A stretch of 46,849 bases of DNA from an uncultured Pelagibacteraceae bacterium (lineage in GTDB: Bacteria > Pseudomonadota > Alphaproteobacteria > Pelagibacterales > Pelagibacteraceae), in assembly GCA_902577525.1 (NCBI GenBank), contig CACGZG010000008.1:1-46849 (forward strand). The letters run 5' to 3'. Below are positions 8,571 through 15,715 of this stretch, one piece after another. A program made the translations under genes and the position numbers. How positions within the stretch are numbered: position 1 is the stretch's first letter; every line of letters begins with the position of its first letter. A model generated the notes under the pieces. It made no database searches, was not told the DNA's origin, and saw nothing but the letters and a program-made list of their open reading frames with translations.

Positions 8571-9065
8571 ATGAAAAAAAAATATCTTAAATTTTGTGAA
8601 CTTATATCTAAAGCCTGTGGTGCTTTTGCAGTATTAGCTTTACTCTTATCTATTTTAGTTATCGTAGAACTTGTTTTTGAGAGATATTTTTTTCAAAGAG
8701 CAATTACATGGCAGACAGAATTAGTTACTATGTTACTAGTTGCATCAACTTTTATAGGGAGTGTATATGTGCTTAGTGAAAAAGCCCATGTTAGTATGGA
8801 ATGGATTTATGATTTTCTATCAAAAAAAAATATTATTCGTTTAAAAATTTTTACTTCTTTATTAAGTTTATTATTTTTTTTAATTTTATTTTATTTTGGA
8901 TTTTTAATGGTTGAGGAAGCATTTACAAAAAATTATTCAACAGGTACTGTGTGGGATCCGCCCTTATGGATACCATATTCTTCAATGGCTTTAGGAGCTA
9001 TATTGATGATTCTTCAATACGTAGCTGAAATTATAAAACTCACTGACGATAAGGATTATAATTAA
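8571..9065 (+). CDS. dctQ: TRAP transporter small permease (DctQ family)
   Basis: A 164-aa membrane subunit with four hydrophobic helices, as usual for DctQ. Typical features are the first-helix sequence ALLLSILVIVELVFERYFF, then TWQTELVTMLLVASTFIGSVYVLSEKAHVSMEW, which is the conserved DctQ segment between helices 2 and 3. It forms the membrane complex with DctM. The start codon directly follows the U-tract of the preceding stem-loop, and the stop overlaps the dctM ATG by one base (TAATG), which implies coupled translation. Confidence 0.9.
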   Translation: MKKKYLKFCELISKACGAFAVLALLLSILVIVELVFERYFFQRAITWQTELVTMLLVASTFIGSVYVLSEKAHVSMEWIYDFLSKKNIIRLKIFTSLLSLLFFLILFYFGFLMVEEAFTKNYSTGTVWDPPLWIPYSSMALGAILMILQYVAEIIKLTDDKDYN

Positions 9066-10396
9066 TGGACCCATTGATAATAGCTTTAATCGTAGCAGTT
9101 TTTACTTTACTGGTGCTTTTTTCTGGAATTCCAATCGCTTTTGGTTTGAGTTTTGTATCGATAGTTCTTTTAGTGTCATTTGAGGGTTTTCAAATGCTTG
9201 ATGTTTTTGCGGAAACATTCTTTGCTGGGTTAAATTCATTTGTTTTACTATCAATACCAATGTTTATTTTGATGGGAATGGCAGTCGCCAATTCTCCCGC
9301 AGGCAAAGACTTATACACAGGATTAGATAGATGGCTTTGGAGAGTACCAGGCGGACTAGTTATTTCCAACATTGGAGCATGCTCAATTTTTGCTGCATTA
9401 AGTGGTTCAAGTCCTGCAACTTGTGCTGCAATTGGAACTATGGGAATACCCGAAATGAGAAAAAGAGGTTATTCAGACCAAATAGCTACTGGAACTATTG
9501 CAGCAGGTGGAACACTAGGAGTTTTAATTCCTCCAAGTATTGTTTTAATTGTTTATGGAATTGCAACAGGGACATCAATTGGTAGATTATTTTTATGTGG
9601 ATTGGTGCCAGGATTTATGTTGGCAGGCATGTTTGCGATTTGGGCACTTATTCATAGTTATTTTATAGATAAAGATGCTGCTAAAGCTTTAAGAAATAGA
9701 GTAAAGCCAACATTAAAAGAAAAACTTGAAGTGTTACCAAGAATTCTACCATTTTTAGCAATCATTGCTGGAGTTTTATATGTTTTATATGGTGGTGTTG
9801 CAACTCCGTCAGAAGCGTCTGGAGTTGGAGCTTTTTTAGTTTTTGTTTTGATAGCTGTTGTTTATAAAATTTATCAGCCAAAAAAGATTTGGAATATTGT
9901 TAAAGTATCAATGAAAGAAAGTGTGATGATAATGTTTATCATTGCAGCTTCTTATCTTTTTGCCTTCACTCTTTCACAATTATACGTAACTCAGTCTTTA
10001 GCTCAAAGTATGGTTGAGCTAAGTTCAAATAAGTGGGTTGTATTTATTTTGATTAATATATTTCTTTTAATTGCTGGGTTCTTTTTACCTCCCGTTGCAG
10101 TGATAGTAATGACTTCCGCTATATTATTACCAGTTATAACAACTTTAGGATTTGATCCTTATTGGTTTGCAATAGTGTTTACTATAAATATGGAAATAGG
10201 ATTGATAACTCCTCCAGTTGGGTTGAATCTTTATATTATAAAGGGTATTACACCAGATGTAAGTTTGTCTGAAATTTTAAAAGGCTCTATTCCATTTATG
10301 ATAATTATGGCTTTGGCTATTTTAATTCTATGTATATTTCCTGAAATTGTTACATGGTTACCTGATAAAGTGATGGGTAAGGCACTTGGATACTAA
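9065..10396 (+). CDS. dctM: TRAP transporter large permease (DctM family)
   Basis: The 443-aa, roughly 12-helix ion-coupled permease subunit of the TRAP system. Family motifs are clear: SIPMFILMGMAVANSPAG, the GSSPATCAAIGTMGIPEM loop, GTLGVLIPPSIVLIVYG and, in the second half, a repeat of the pattern with ITPPVGLNLYIIKG. It uses the sodium or proton gradient to take substrate from DctP into the cell. Translation is coupled to dctQ by a 1-base overlap, and its end overlaps the dusA start by 11 bp. Confidence 0.93.
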   Translation: MDPLIIALIVAVFTLLVLFSGIPIAFGLSFVSIVLLVSFEGFQMLDVFAETFFAGLNSFVLLSIPMFILMGMAVANSPAGKDLYTGLDRWLWRVPGGLVISNIGACSIFAALSGSSPATCAAIGTMGIPEMRKRGYSDQIATGTIAAGGTLGVLIPPSIVLIVYGIATGTSIGRLFLCGLVPGFMLAGMFAIWALIHSYFIDKDAAKALRNRVKPTLKEKLEVLPRILPFLAIIAGVLYVLYGGVATPSEASGVGAFLVFVLIAVVYKIYQPKKIWNIVKVSMKESVMIMFIIAASYLFAFTLSQLYVTQSLAQSMVELSSNKWVVFILINIFLLIAGFFLPPVAVIVMTSAILLPVITTLGFDPYWFAIVFTINMEIGLITPPVGLNLYIIKGITPDVSLSEILKGSIPFMIIMALAILILCIFPEIVTWLPDKVMGKALGY

Positions 10397-11390
10397 AACA
10401 AGGATTAATAGAAAAGTTTCAGTTGCCCCGATGATGGATTGCACTGATAGACATGATCGTTTTTTTCTCAGATTAATGAGCAAAAATGTAATGCTTTATA
10501 CTGAAATGGTTGCTACAAAATCTGCTCTCCACGGAGATAGAGATAAAATTTTATCTTATAGTCCTGAAGAGAAACCTTTGGCTTTACAGGTAGGTGGTTC
10601 TAATAAAGACGAATTAGCAGAAGTCGCAAAAATTGCAGAAGACATGGGTTATGACGAGATAAATATTAATCTTGGATGTCCAAGTAAAAAAGTTCAAAAA
10701 AACAAGTTTGGTGCATGTCTAATGAAGGAACCAGACTTAGTTGCTGAATGTATTTATTCAATGGTCAAGGTGTGCAAAATTCCTGTGACAGCTAAAACTC
10801 GAATAGGTTTTGATGATATTGAAGATTTTGATTATCTTAATAATTTTATTCACAAAATGAAGAATGTGGGTACAAAAACATTTATTTTACATGCAAGAAA
10901 AGCAATGCTTTCTGGTTTATCACCTAAGCAAAATTTGAATATCCCAAAATTAAATTACAAGATGGTTTATAATATTAAAAAAGAAAATCCAGATTTAGAA
11001 ATTATTATAAATGGTGGGATAACTAAAATAAGTGAAATAAATGATCACATGAAGTTTTGTGATGGTGTAATGATTGGTAGATCAATCTATCAGAACCCAT
11101 ATTCTTTAGTAGAAATTGAAAAAGAAATATTCAACACAACTGATAGTCCTTCAAGAGAAGAAGTCGTAAAAAAGCTTTTAGAGTATTTAGATAATGAGGT
11201 AAAGAAGGGGACTAAAGTAAATCACATAATGAGACACACAGTTGGATTATACCACGGTCAGATTGGTTCTAAAAAATGGAAAAGATATTTAAGTGATAAT
11301 ATGATGGCAAAAGACTCTGATTTTCAAAAGGCAAAACATATTATGAGAATTGTTCAAAATAATGAAAAAGCTAATCAAGTAAGTTCCTAA
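10386..11390 (+). CDS. dusA: tRNA-dihydrouridine synthase A
   Basis: A flavin enzyme that reduces uridine to dihydrouridine in the tRNA D-loop. The DusA-type opening VSVAPMMDCTDRHDRFFLRL, the motif NLGCPSKKVQ and the catalytic cysteine C111 in FGACLM are present, as are AKTRIG and the C-terminal MIGRSIYQNP phosphate site. Length is 334 aa. No ATG precedes the conserved region in this frame, so the TTG at 10386, inside the end of dctM, is the most likely start. Its position within a transporter operon looks like read-through packing rather than shared function. Confidence 0.92.
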   Translation: MDTKTRINRKVSVAPMMDCTDRHDRFFLRLMSKNVMLYTEMVATKSALHGDRDKILSYSPEEKPLALQVGGSNKDELAEVAKIAEDMGYDEININLGCPSKKVQKNKFGACLMKEPDLVAECIYSMVKVCKIPVTAKTRIGFDDIEDFDYLNNFIHKMKNVGTKTFILHARKAMLSGLSPKQNLNIPKLNYKMVYNIKKENPDLEIIINGGITKISEINDHMKFCDGVMIGRSIYQNPYSLVEIEKEIFNTTDSPSREEVVKKLLEYLDNEVKKGTKVNHIMRHTVGLYHGQIGSKKWKRYLSDNMMAKDSDFQKAKHIMRIVQNNEKANQVSS

Positions 11391-12226
11391 TGGAAATAAT
11401 CTCTAATGCTGAATTAATAAATCTTTTAGTTGTTTTAGCAGCTGCGGCTGCGGGAGCAGGTTTTATGGCTGGATTATTAGGTGTAGGTGGTGGAATTGTT
11501 ATGGTCCCCGCTCTTTATTATGCGTTTACAGTTTTGGATTTCGATATTGTTACAAGAATGCATTTGTCAGTTGGAACATCTCTTGCAATAATAATTCCTA
11601 CTTCAATTATTTCAACAATGACTCACAAGGAGTATGATGCTGTTGATTTTAAAATGGTAAAATCATTTGGGGTTTTTATTTTATTAGGTGTTATTTGTGG
11701 AACTTTTTTAGCTGTAAATTTAAAAACACCTGCTTTAGTTTTATTTTTTTCAATATTTGCACTTATGGTAGGATTATTTTTTATTTTTTTGAGAGAAAAA
11801 CTTGTAGATAATCCAAAAAAAATATCAGCTGTTGTAAAAAATATTTCTGGTGTAATTATTGGATTTATATCTGTACCTTTAGGTATTGGTGGCGGATCTC
11901 TAATGGTACCTTTTATGCGGACATTTGGTTACGATATTAGAAAATCTATTGGAACAGCTGCAGCAGTTGGATTTTTAATTGCTGTAACAGGAACAATAAC
12001 AATGATAACAGGTGGTAAAATAATTGATAATGTAAAGACTCCCTATAGCATTGGTTATATAAATCTTTTAGGATTTGCAGTATTTGTACCTGTAACTATG
12101 GTTATGGCTCGAGTAGGAGCTAAAGTTGTTCATAAAATTGATAAAAAGTTACTTAGTAAAATTTTTGGAATATTTTTAATTTTAGTATCAATGCGATCTT
12201 TTATAGAGTATTTAAATATAAACTAA
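11390..12226 (+). CDS. TauE/SafE family permease (first of tandem pair)
   Basis: A 278-aa, roughly 8-helix membrane protein of the TauE/SafE (DUF81) family, whose known members move sulfite, sulfoacetate or other small organic anions. Both family repeats are visible: GLLGVGGGIVMVPALYY near residue 28 and PLGIGGGSLMVPFMRTFG in the second half, followed by KSIGTAAAVGF. The ATG overlaps the dusA stop by one base. A related gene follows after 10 nt. The substrate is unknown. Confidence 0.9.
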   Translation: MEIISNAELINLLVVLAAAAAGAGFMAGLLGVGGGIVMVPALYYAFTVLDFDIVTRMHLSVGTSLAIIIPTSIISTMTHKEYDAVDFKMVKSFGVFILLGVICGTFLAVNLKTPALVLFFSIFALMVGLFFIFLREKLVDNPKKISAVVKNISGVIIGFISVPLGIGGGSLMVPFMRTFGYDIRKSIGTAAAVGFLIAVTGTITMITGGKIIDNVKTPYSIGYINLLGFAVFVPVTMVMARVGAKVVHKIDKKLLSKIFGIFLILVSMRSFIEYLNIN

Positions 12227-12236
12227 AAATAAAAAA

Positions 12237-13070
12237 TTGACTGACTCCCTCTCTAATTTAAATTATTTTTATTTGATTATATTAATGGTCATGGCTGCAA
12301 TTCCTGTTGGTTTTTTTGCAGGACTTTTTGGGATAGGTGGTGGTTTAATATCAGTCCCTTTTCTTTTTTTTATATTTGATTTTTTGGATTTGTCTGATGA
12401 TTACACAATGCATTTAGCTGTTGGTACAGCATTTTTCATAACTATTTTTACATCCACTGCTTCTGTTCTCACTCATAGAAAACATAATGCAGTTGATTTG
12501 AGTATTTTAAAAACTTTCGGATTGTTTGTAATTTTAGGAGTATTTTTTGGATCTTTTTTAGCAGCTATTTTAAAAACAAAGTATTTGGTTCTTTTTTTTT
12601 CAATTGTTGTTTTCATATTTGGTGCTTATTTGCTTTTACAAAAAGAAAATACAAAAAAAATTAAACCTACATTTAGTTTCTTTTCCAAGGCGGTTTTAGG
12701 TTTTATATCTGGTTCGATTTCTGCTCCGATGGGTATAACAGGTGCAATGATGAATGTTCCTATATTAAGATTTTTTGGATATCCAATTACAAAAGCTATT
12801 GGTAGCGCTGCAGCTATTGGCTTAGTAATTTCAATTTCAGGAACGTTAGGTTTTTTTTCAACTGGACTTTATTTAGATGTAAGCCTGCCTTTGAGTGTTG
12901 GTTTCATAAATATCCCTGCGTTTCTAATATTTATTCCAATTACAACGATAATGGCAAGAATAGGGGTAAACACAGTTCATAAAATGAGAAAAATAAAAGC
13001 TCAGAGAATGTTTGGAATATTTCTATATGTTATCGGGACAATTTTCATATTTAGATATTTAAGTTTATAA
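12237..13070 (+). CDS. TauE/SafE family permease (second of tandem pair)
   Basis: A 277-aa paralogue of the preceding protein, aligned along its whole length: GLFGIGGGLISVPFLFF versus GLLGVGGGIVMVPALYY, HLAVGTAFFITIFTSTASVLTHRKHNAVDL versus the equivalent segment with THKEYDAVDF, and KAIGSAAAIG versus KSIGTAAAVG. The second glycine motif is altered to APMGITGAMMNVP. The start is read as TTG at 12237, since the next Met lies inside the first helix. Such tandem TauE/SafE pairs may form one functional unit or be a duplication. The stop lies against the terminator of the opposite operon. Confidence 0.88.
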   Translation: MTDSLSNLNYFYLIILMVMAAIPVGFFAGLFGIGGGLISVPFLFFIFDFLDLSDDYTMHLAVGTAFFITIFTSTASVLTHRKHNAVDLSILKTFGLFVILGVFFGSFLAAILKTKYLVLFFSIVVFIFGAYLLLQKENTKKIKPTFSFFSKAVLGFISGSISAPMGITGAMMNVPILRFFGYPITKAIGSAAAIGLVISISGTLGFFSTGLYLDVSLPLSVGFINIPAFLIFIPITTIMARIGVNTVHKMRKIKAQRMFGIFLYVIGTIFIFRYLSL

Positions 13071-13107
13071 AAAAAGAGGCGGTTTCAGTCTCCCTCTACC
13101 GCCCCTT
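13069..13107 (-). terminator. Rho-independent terminator of the minus-strand operon
   Basis: On the minus strand AAGGGGCGGT (13107-13098) pairs with ACCGCCTCTT (13083-13074) with one mismatch, then a run of seven T follows (13075-13069). The T-run lies only on the minus-strand side, so the hairpin ends the lipoprotein/M23 operon. It overlaps the stop codon of the convergent TauE/SafE gene. Confidence 0.7.
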
Positions 13108-13140
13108 AATTAATAATTTAAATGATTCTTTGAATAAATA

Positions 13141-13159
13141 AAAACTCGTTATAATTGAA
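13141..13159. repeat. 19-nt repeat, copy 1
   Basis: AAAACTCGTTATAATTGAA, matched 18/19 by a second copy at 13546-13564. Both copies lie just downstream of a minus-strand gene, and on that strand each ends in a T-run after the sequence ATAACGAG. Confidence 0.6.
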
Positions 13160-13179
13160 AAATAAATATGTAATTAATC

Positions 13180-13482
13180 TTAAGGTAAAGGTTCCTCATC
13201 AATTATCTCTGAAACTTCAATAATATCAATTTTTTTGGCAATAAGCTTTTTTACGTCAATAGTTGATTTTTTTATACTTTTAAGCTGCTTATCTCTAAGT
13301 TTTTTTATCTCTTTTACTTTAATATTTATATCTTGAATGATTTTACTCGATCCGTATGAAAGTGAAGTTTGATAAATACTACCAGTTTTTATTCCAGTAA
13401 AAGTAGGTCCTAAAAAAGCACTACCTGAAATTGTGCAATTTGTTAGAAATATTAAAAAAAAAAATGCAAAACTTTTTTTCAT
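13180..13482 (-). CDS. Small predicted lipoprotein, unknown function
   Basis: A 100-aa protein not recognised as a named family. It has a short signal peptide (MKKSFAFFFLIFLTNC) with a lipobox-like LTNC and cysteine 16 as the probable lipid attachment site. A small glycine/serine-rich part (residues 17-45) is followed by a charged, possibly coiled-coil stretch with regular Lys, Ile and Leu spacing (residues 48-90) and an acidic end. An outer-membrane or periplasmic anchor protein is plausible. It is the last gene before the terminator and lies downstream of the M23 peptidase. Confidence 0.65.
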   Translation of the reverse strand: MKKSFAFFFLIFLTNCTISGSAFLGPTFTGIKTGSIYQTSLSYGSSKIIQDINIKVKEIKKLRDKQLKSIKKSTIDVKKLIAKKIDIIEVSEIIDEEPLP

Positions 13483-13545
13483 GAAGTTGCACTTATCTGA
13501 TTCTTTTTAATTTTGAATGAAAAATAATTAATTAATTAAAAAAAA

Positions 13546-13564
13546 AAAACTCGTTATGATTGAA
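13546..13564. repeat. 19-nt repeat, copy 2
   Basis: AAAACTCGTTATGATTGAA, one mismatch to the copy at 13141-13159. It lies 2 nt from the stop of the M23 peptidase gene. On the minus strand it runs into a T-rich tract of about 12 bases, so it may act as a weak terminator or processing site. Confidence 0.6.
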
Positions 13565-13566
13565 TT

Positions 13567-14370
13567 TTAATTTAATACGGACATTGGATCTAATCTTGTT
13601 TGAAACCAATTTATTCTAAAATCTAAGTGTGGACCTGTTGATCGACCTGTTGAACCTACTGTACCAATAATATCACCTTGATTTATTAGATCGCCTACAG
13701 ATACCATTACACTTTCTAGGTGTGAGTAGATTGTTGAAATACCATGTCCATGATCCATTATGATTGTTCCACCTGTATAATATAAATCATTTTCAGCCAT
13801 CGTTACCTTTCCAGAAGCAGAAGACTTAATCATTGTTCCCTTGTTTGCCGCTATATCTATTCCATAATGTGGCCATTTAGGTTTACCATTCAAAATTCTT
13901 TGACTACCATAAACACCACTTATAATCCCCTCAACCGGCATAATAAATTGATCTTTAAAAAATGGTAAATTTGAATTTATAGCTCTCGCTTCTCCAATTT
14001 TATTATTTTCCTCTTTTATTCTTTTATAAACAGATTCTGGAGGAGTTACTTTATTTTCTGGAAGTCCGTCTATTCTTTGAATTTTATATTTTCTTTTTAA
14101 AACCTTTTTAGTAAATATTTTTTTTTCCCCATTCAGAGTTTGGATAATTGTAACATCAAATTTTCTATCTCTATCTAGTCCAAAGACGAAATACCCATCT
14201 TTTGAAACTTTAACTTCTTTTTTATCAATAATTATATTTGCAGATGGGTCAGTAATTCCAATAATGTAATGCCCTTGTAAAAATTTTCCTTGAAATTCTA
14301 TGGCATATACTGGAACTGAATAAAAAAATAGAATTATTAAATATAACTTTTTAATTACTTTGCAGTCCAT
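13567..14370 (-). CDS. M23/LytM family metallopeptidase, periplasmic
   Basis: A 267-aa secreted peptidoglycan endopeptidase-like protein. A hydrophobic N-terminus (residues 9-23, ending VYA) is followed by a beta-rich domain and a C-terminal LytM domain from about residue 145. The zinc motif HxxxD is present in PHYGIDIAANKG, and the histidine of IYSHLESV is present. The final motif, normally HxH, reads GPHLDF, so the usual third zinc ligand is Asp instead of His. It could be an active variant or a regulatory, inactive LytM protein. The start overlaps the end of the upstream SDR gene by 16 bp. Confidence 0.85.
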   Translation of the reverse strand: MDCKVIKKLYLIILFFYSVPVYAIEFQGKFLQGHYIIGITDPSANIIIDKKEVKVSKDGYFVFGLDRDRKFDVTIIQTLNGEKKIFTKKVLKRKYKIQRIDGLPENKVTPPESVYKRIKEENNKIGEARAINSNLPFFKDQFIMPVEGIISGVYGSQRILNGKPKWPHYGIDIAANKGTMIKSSASGKVTMAENDLYYTGGTIIMDHGHGISTIYSHLESVMVSVGDLINQGDIIGTVGSTGRSTGPHLDFRINWFQTRLDPMSVLN

Positions 14371-15122
14371 CCACCATCCACTAATAATGAAGTTCCTGTG
14401 ATCATTGATGCAGCATCGGAAGCTAAAAAAACTGCAGCAGATGCAACTTCCGATAGTTCTGCAAATCTTTTGAGAGGGATATTATTAAGTGTTTCTCTTT
14501 TAAATCTTTTATTCTTTAAGAATTTTTTTGTCATTGGCGTTACAACAAAAGTAGGACATATAGTATTAACTCTAATATTGTATTTTGCTAAATCGATAGA
14601 CATTCCTTTTGTTAGTCCCTCTAGGCCAAATTTAGTCATATTATATACACTTCTAATAGGTCCACCAACATGACCCATTTGTGATGACATATTTACTATT
14701 GCGCCCCCAATTTTTTTTCTATTTTTTGTTTTTATCATCTTCAACGCGCATAATTGAGCTAAGTTAAAGGTAGCAACAGTGTTAATTCGCACTAAATATT
14801 CCATATTTCTAGTTTTTACTTTGGTAAAGTGTTCTGGAATATTATTCCCAGCGTTATTGATTAAAATATCAATTTTAGGAATTTTATTAATTATTTCTTT
14901 TATTTGATTATATTTTGTGATGTCACAAACATAAGATTTACACTTTGATTTGAGTTTTTTAATCTTTTTGGAAACTTCATCTAAATCTTTTTGAGTTCTA
15001 CTAATTATAATAAGATTTGCACCTGCTTCAGCTAATGCAATTGCACATGCTCTTCCGATACCTTTTCCAGCGCCTGTTACAACTGCAGTTTTATTTTTAA
15101 AGTTATAATTTTTTAGATACAT
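14355..15122 (-). CDS. Short-chain dehydrogenase/reductase (SDR), classical
   Basis: A 255-aa classical SDR that oxidises or reduces an alcohol/keto pair with NAD(P). The cofactor motif TGAGKGIG lies at residues 16-23, NNAG at 89-92, the catalytic serine near 146, and YxxxK at Y160/K164. The C-terminus DGGWTAK is typical. An arginine after the second strand (SRTQ) leaves NADP possible. It is translated directly after TerC with a 1-base overlap and shares an operon with a GMC dehydrogenase, so a role in the same catabolic route is possible. The substrate is unknown. Confidence 0.9.
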   Translation of the reverse strand: MYLKNYNFKNKTAVVTGAGKGIGRACAIALAEAGANLIIISRTQKDLDEVSKKIKKLKSKCKSYVCDITKYNQIKEIINKIPKIDILINNAGNNIPEHFTKVKTRNMEYLVRINTVATFNLAQLCALKMIKTKNRKKIGGAIVNMSSQMGHVGGPIRSVYNMTKFGLEGLTKGMSIDLAKYNIRVNTICPTFVVTPMTKKFLKNKRFKRETLNNIPLKRFAELSEVASAAVFLASDAASMITGTSLLVDGGWTAK

Positions 15123-15715
15123 TATAAAAACAATATTTTAATATCAGTATAAATTAATTCAACAGCAACAATTAATATTGCTATTAATCCAGCCCATGCA
15201 ATCCATTTATATTTCTTTATCCAGTTTGAAATTAACGTTGCGGCAAAAGCCATTAACACTATTGATAATACTAAACCGAATACCAATAATTTATAGTGGC
15301 TACCAGCAGCTCCTGCAACTCCTAAAACATTATCTAAACTCATAGTAAAATCTGCTAACAGAATTGTCCATATAGCTTTAAGAAAACTTGAATTGTCAAC
15401 TTTTATATCCTCTTCGTGGTCTGAACCTTTTATTACGTCTGTGTAAAGTTTGTAAACTATATAAAGAAGAAGCAATCCTCCTAACAATCTTAGTCCGGTT
15501 ATTTGAAGTAAGTAAGCTGTTAGTAGTGTTAAAATAATTCTAAGAATTACTGCGCCACCAATACCCCAAAAAATTATTTTTTTTCTTTGTTCTAATGGAA
15601 ATTTTGAAGCAACCATTCCTATTATAATTGCATTATCTCCAGCTAAAACTAAATCAATTAAAATAATTTGAGTAAGGATAGTTAACTGTTCTGGAGTAAA
15701 TAAATCAGCAAACAT
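15122..15715 (-). CDS. TerC family integral membrane protein (YjbE type)
   Basis: A 197-aa protein with about seven membrane helices. The TerC signature aspartates occur in two repeated motifs: VLAGDNAIIIG near residue 25 and TMSLDNVLGVAGAAG near residue 125. Family members are tied to metal-ion export or the loading of exported metalloproteins. It overlaps both neighbours by single bases, which indicates one message with the GMC and SDR genes. A metal-supply role for the neighbouring enzymes is only a guess. Confidence 0.9.
   Translation of the reverse strand: MFADLFTPEQLTILTQIILIDLVLAGDNAIIIGMVASKFPLEQRKKIIFWGIGGAVILRIILTLLTAYLLQITGLRLLGGLLLLYIVYKLYTDVIKGSDHEEDIKVDNSSFLKAIWTILLADFTMSLDNVLGVAGAAGSHYKLLVFGLVLSIVLMAFAATLISNWIKKYKWIAWAGLIAILIVAVELIYTDIKILFL

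Noticed and set aside
13074..13107. The GC-rich hairpin as a terminator for the TauE/SafE genes on the plus strand.
   Set aside because: There is no T-run after the stem on the plus strand; the T-run is on the minus-strand side.
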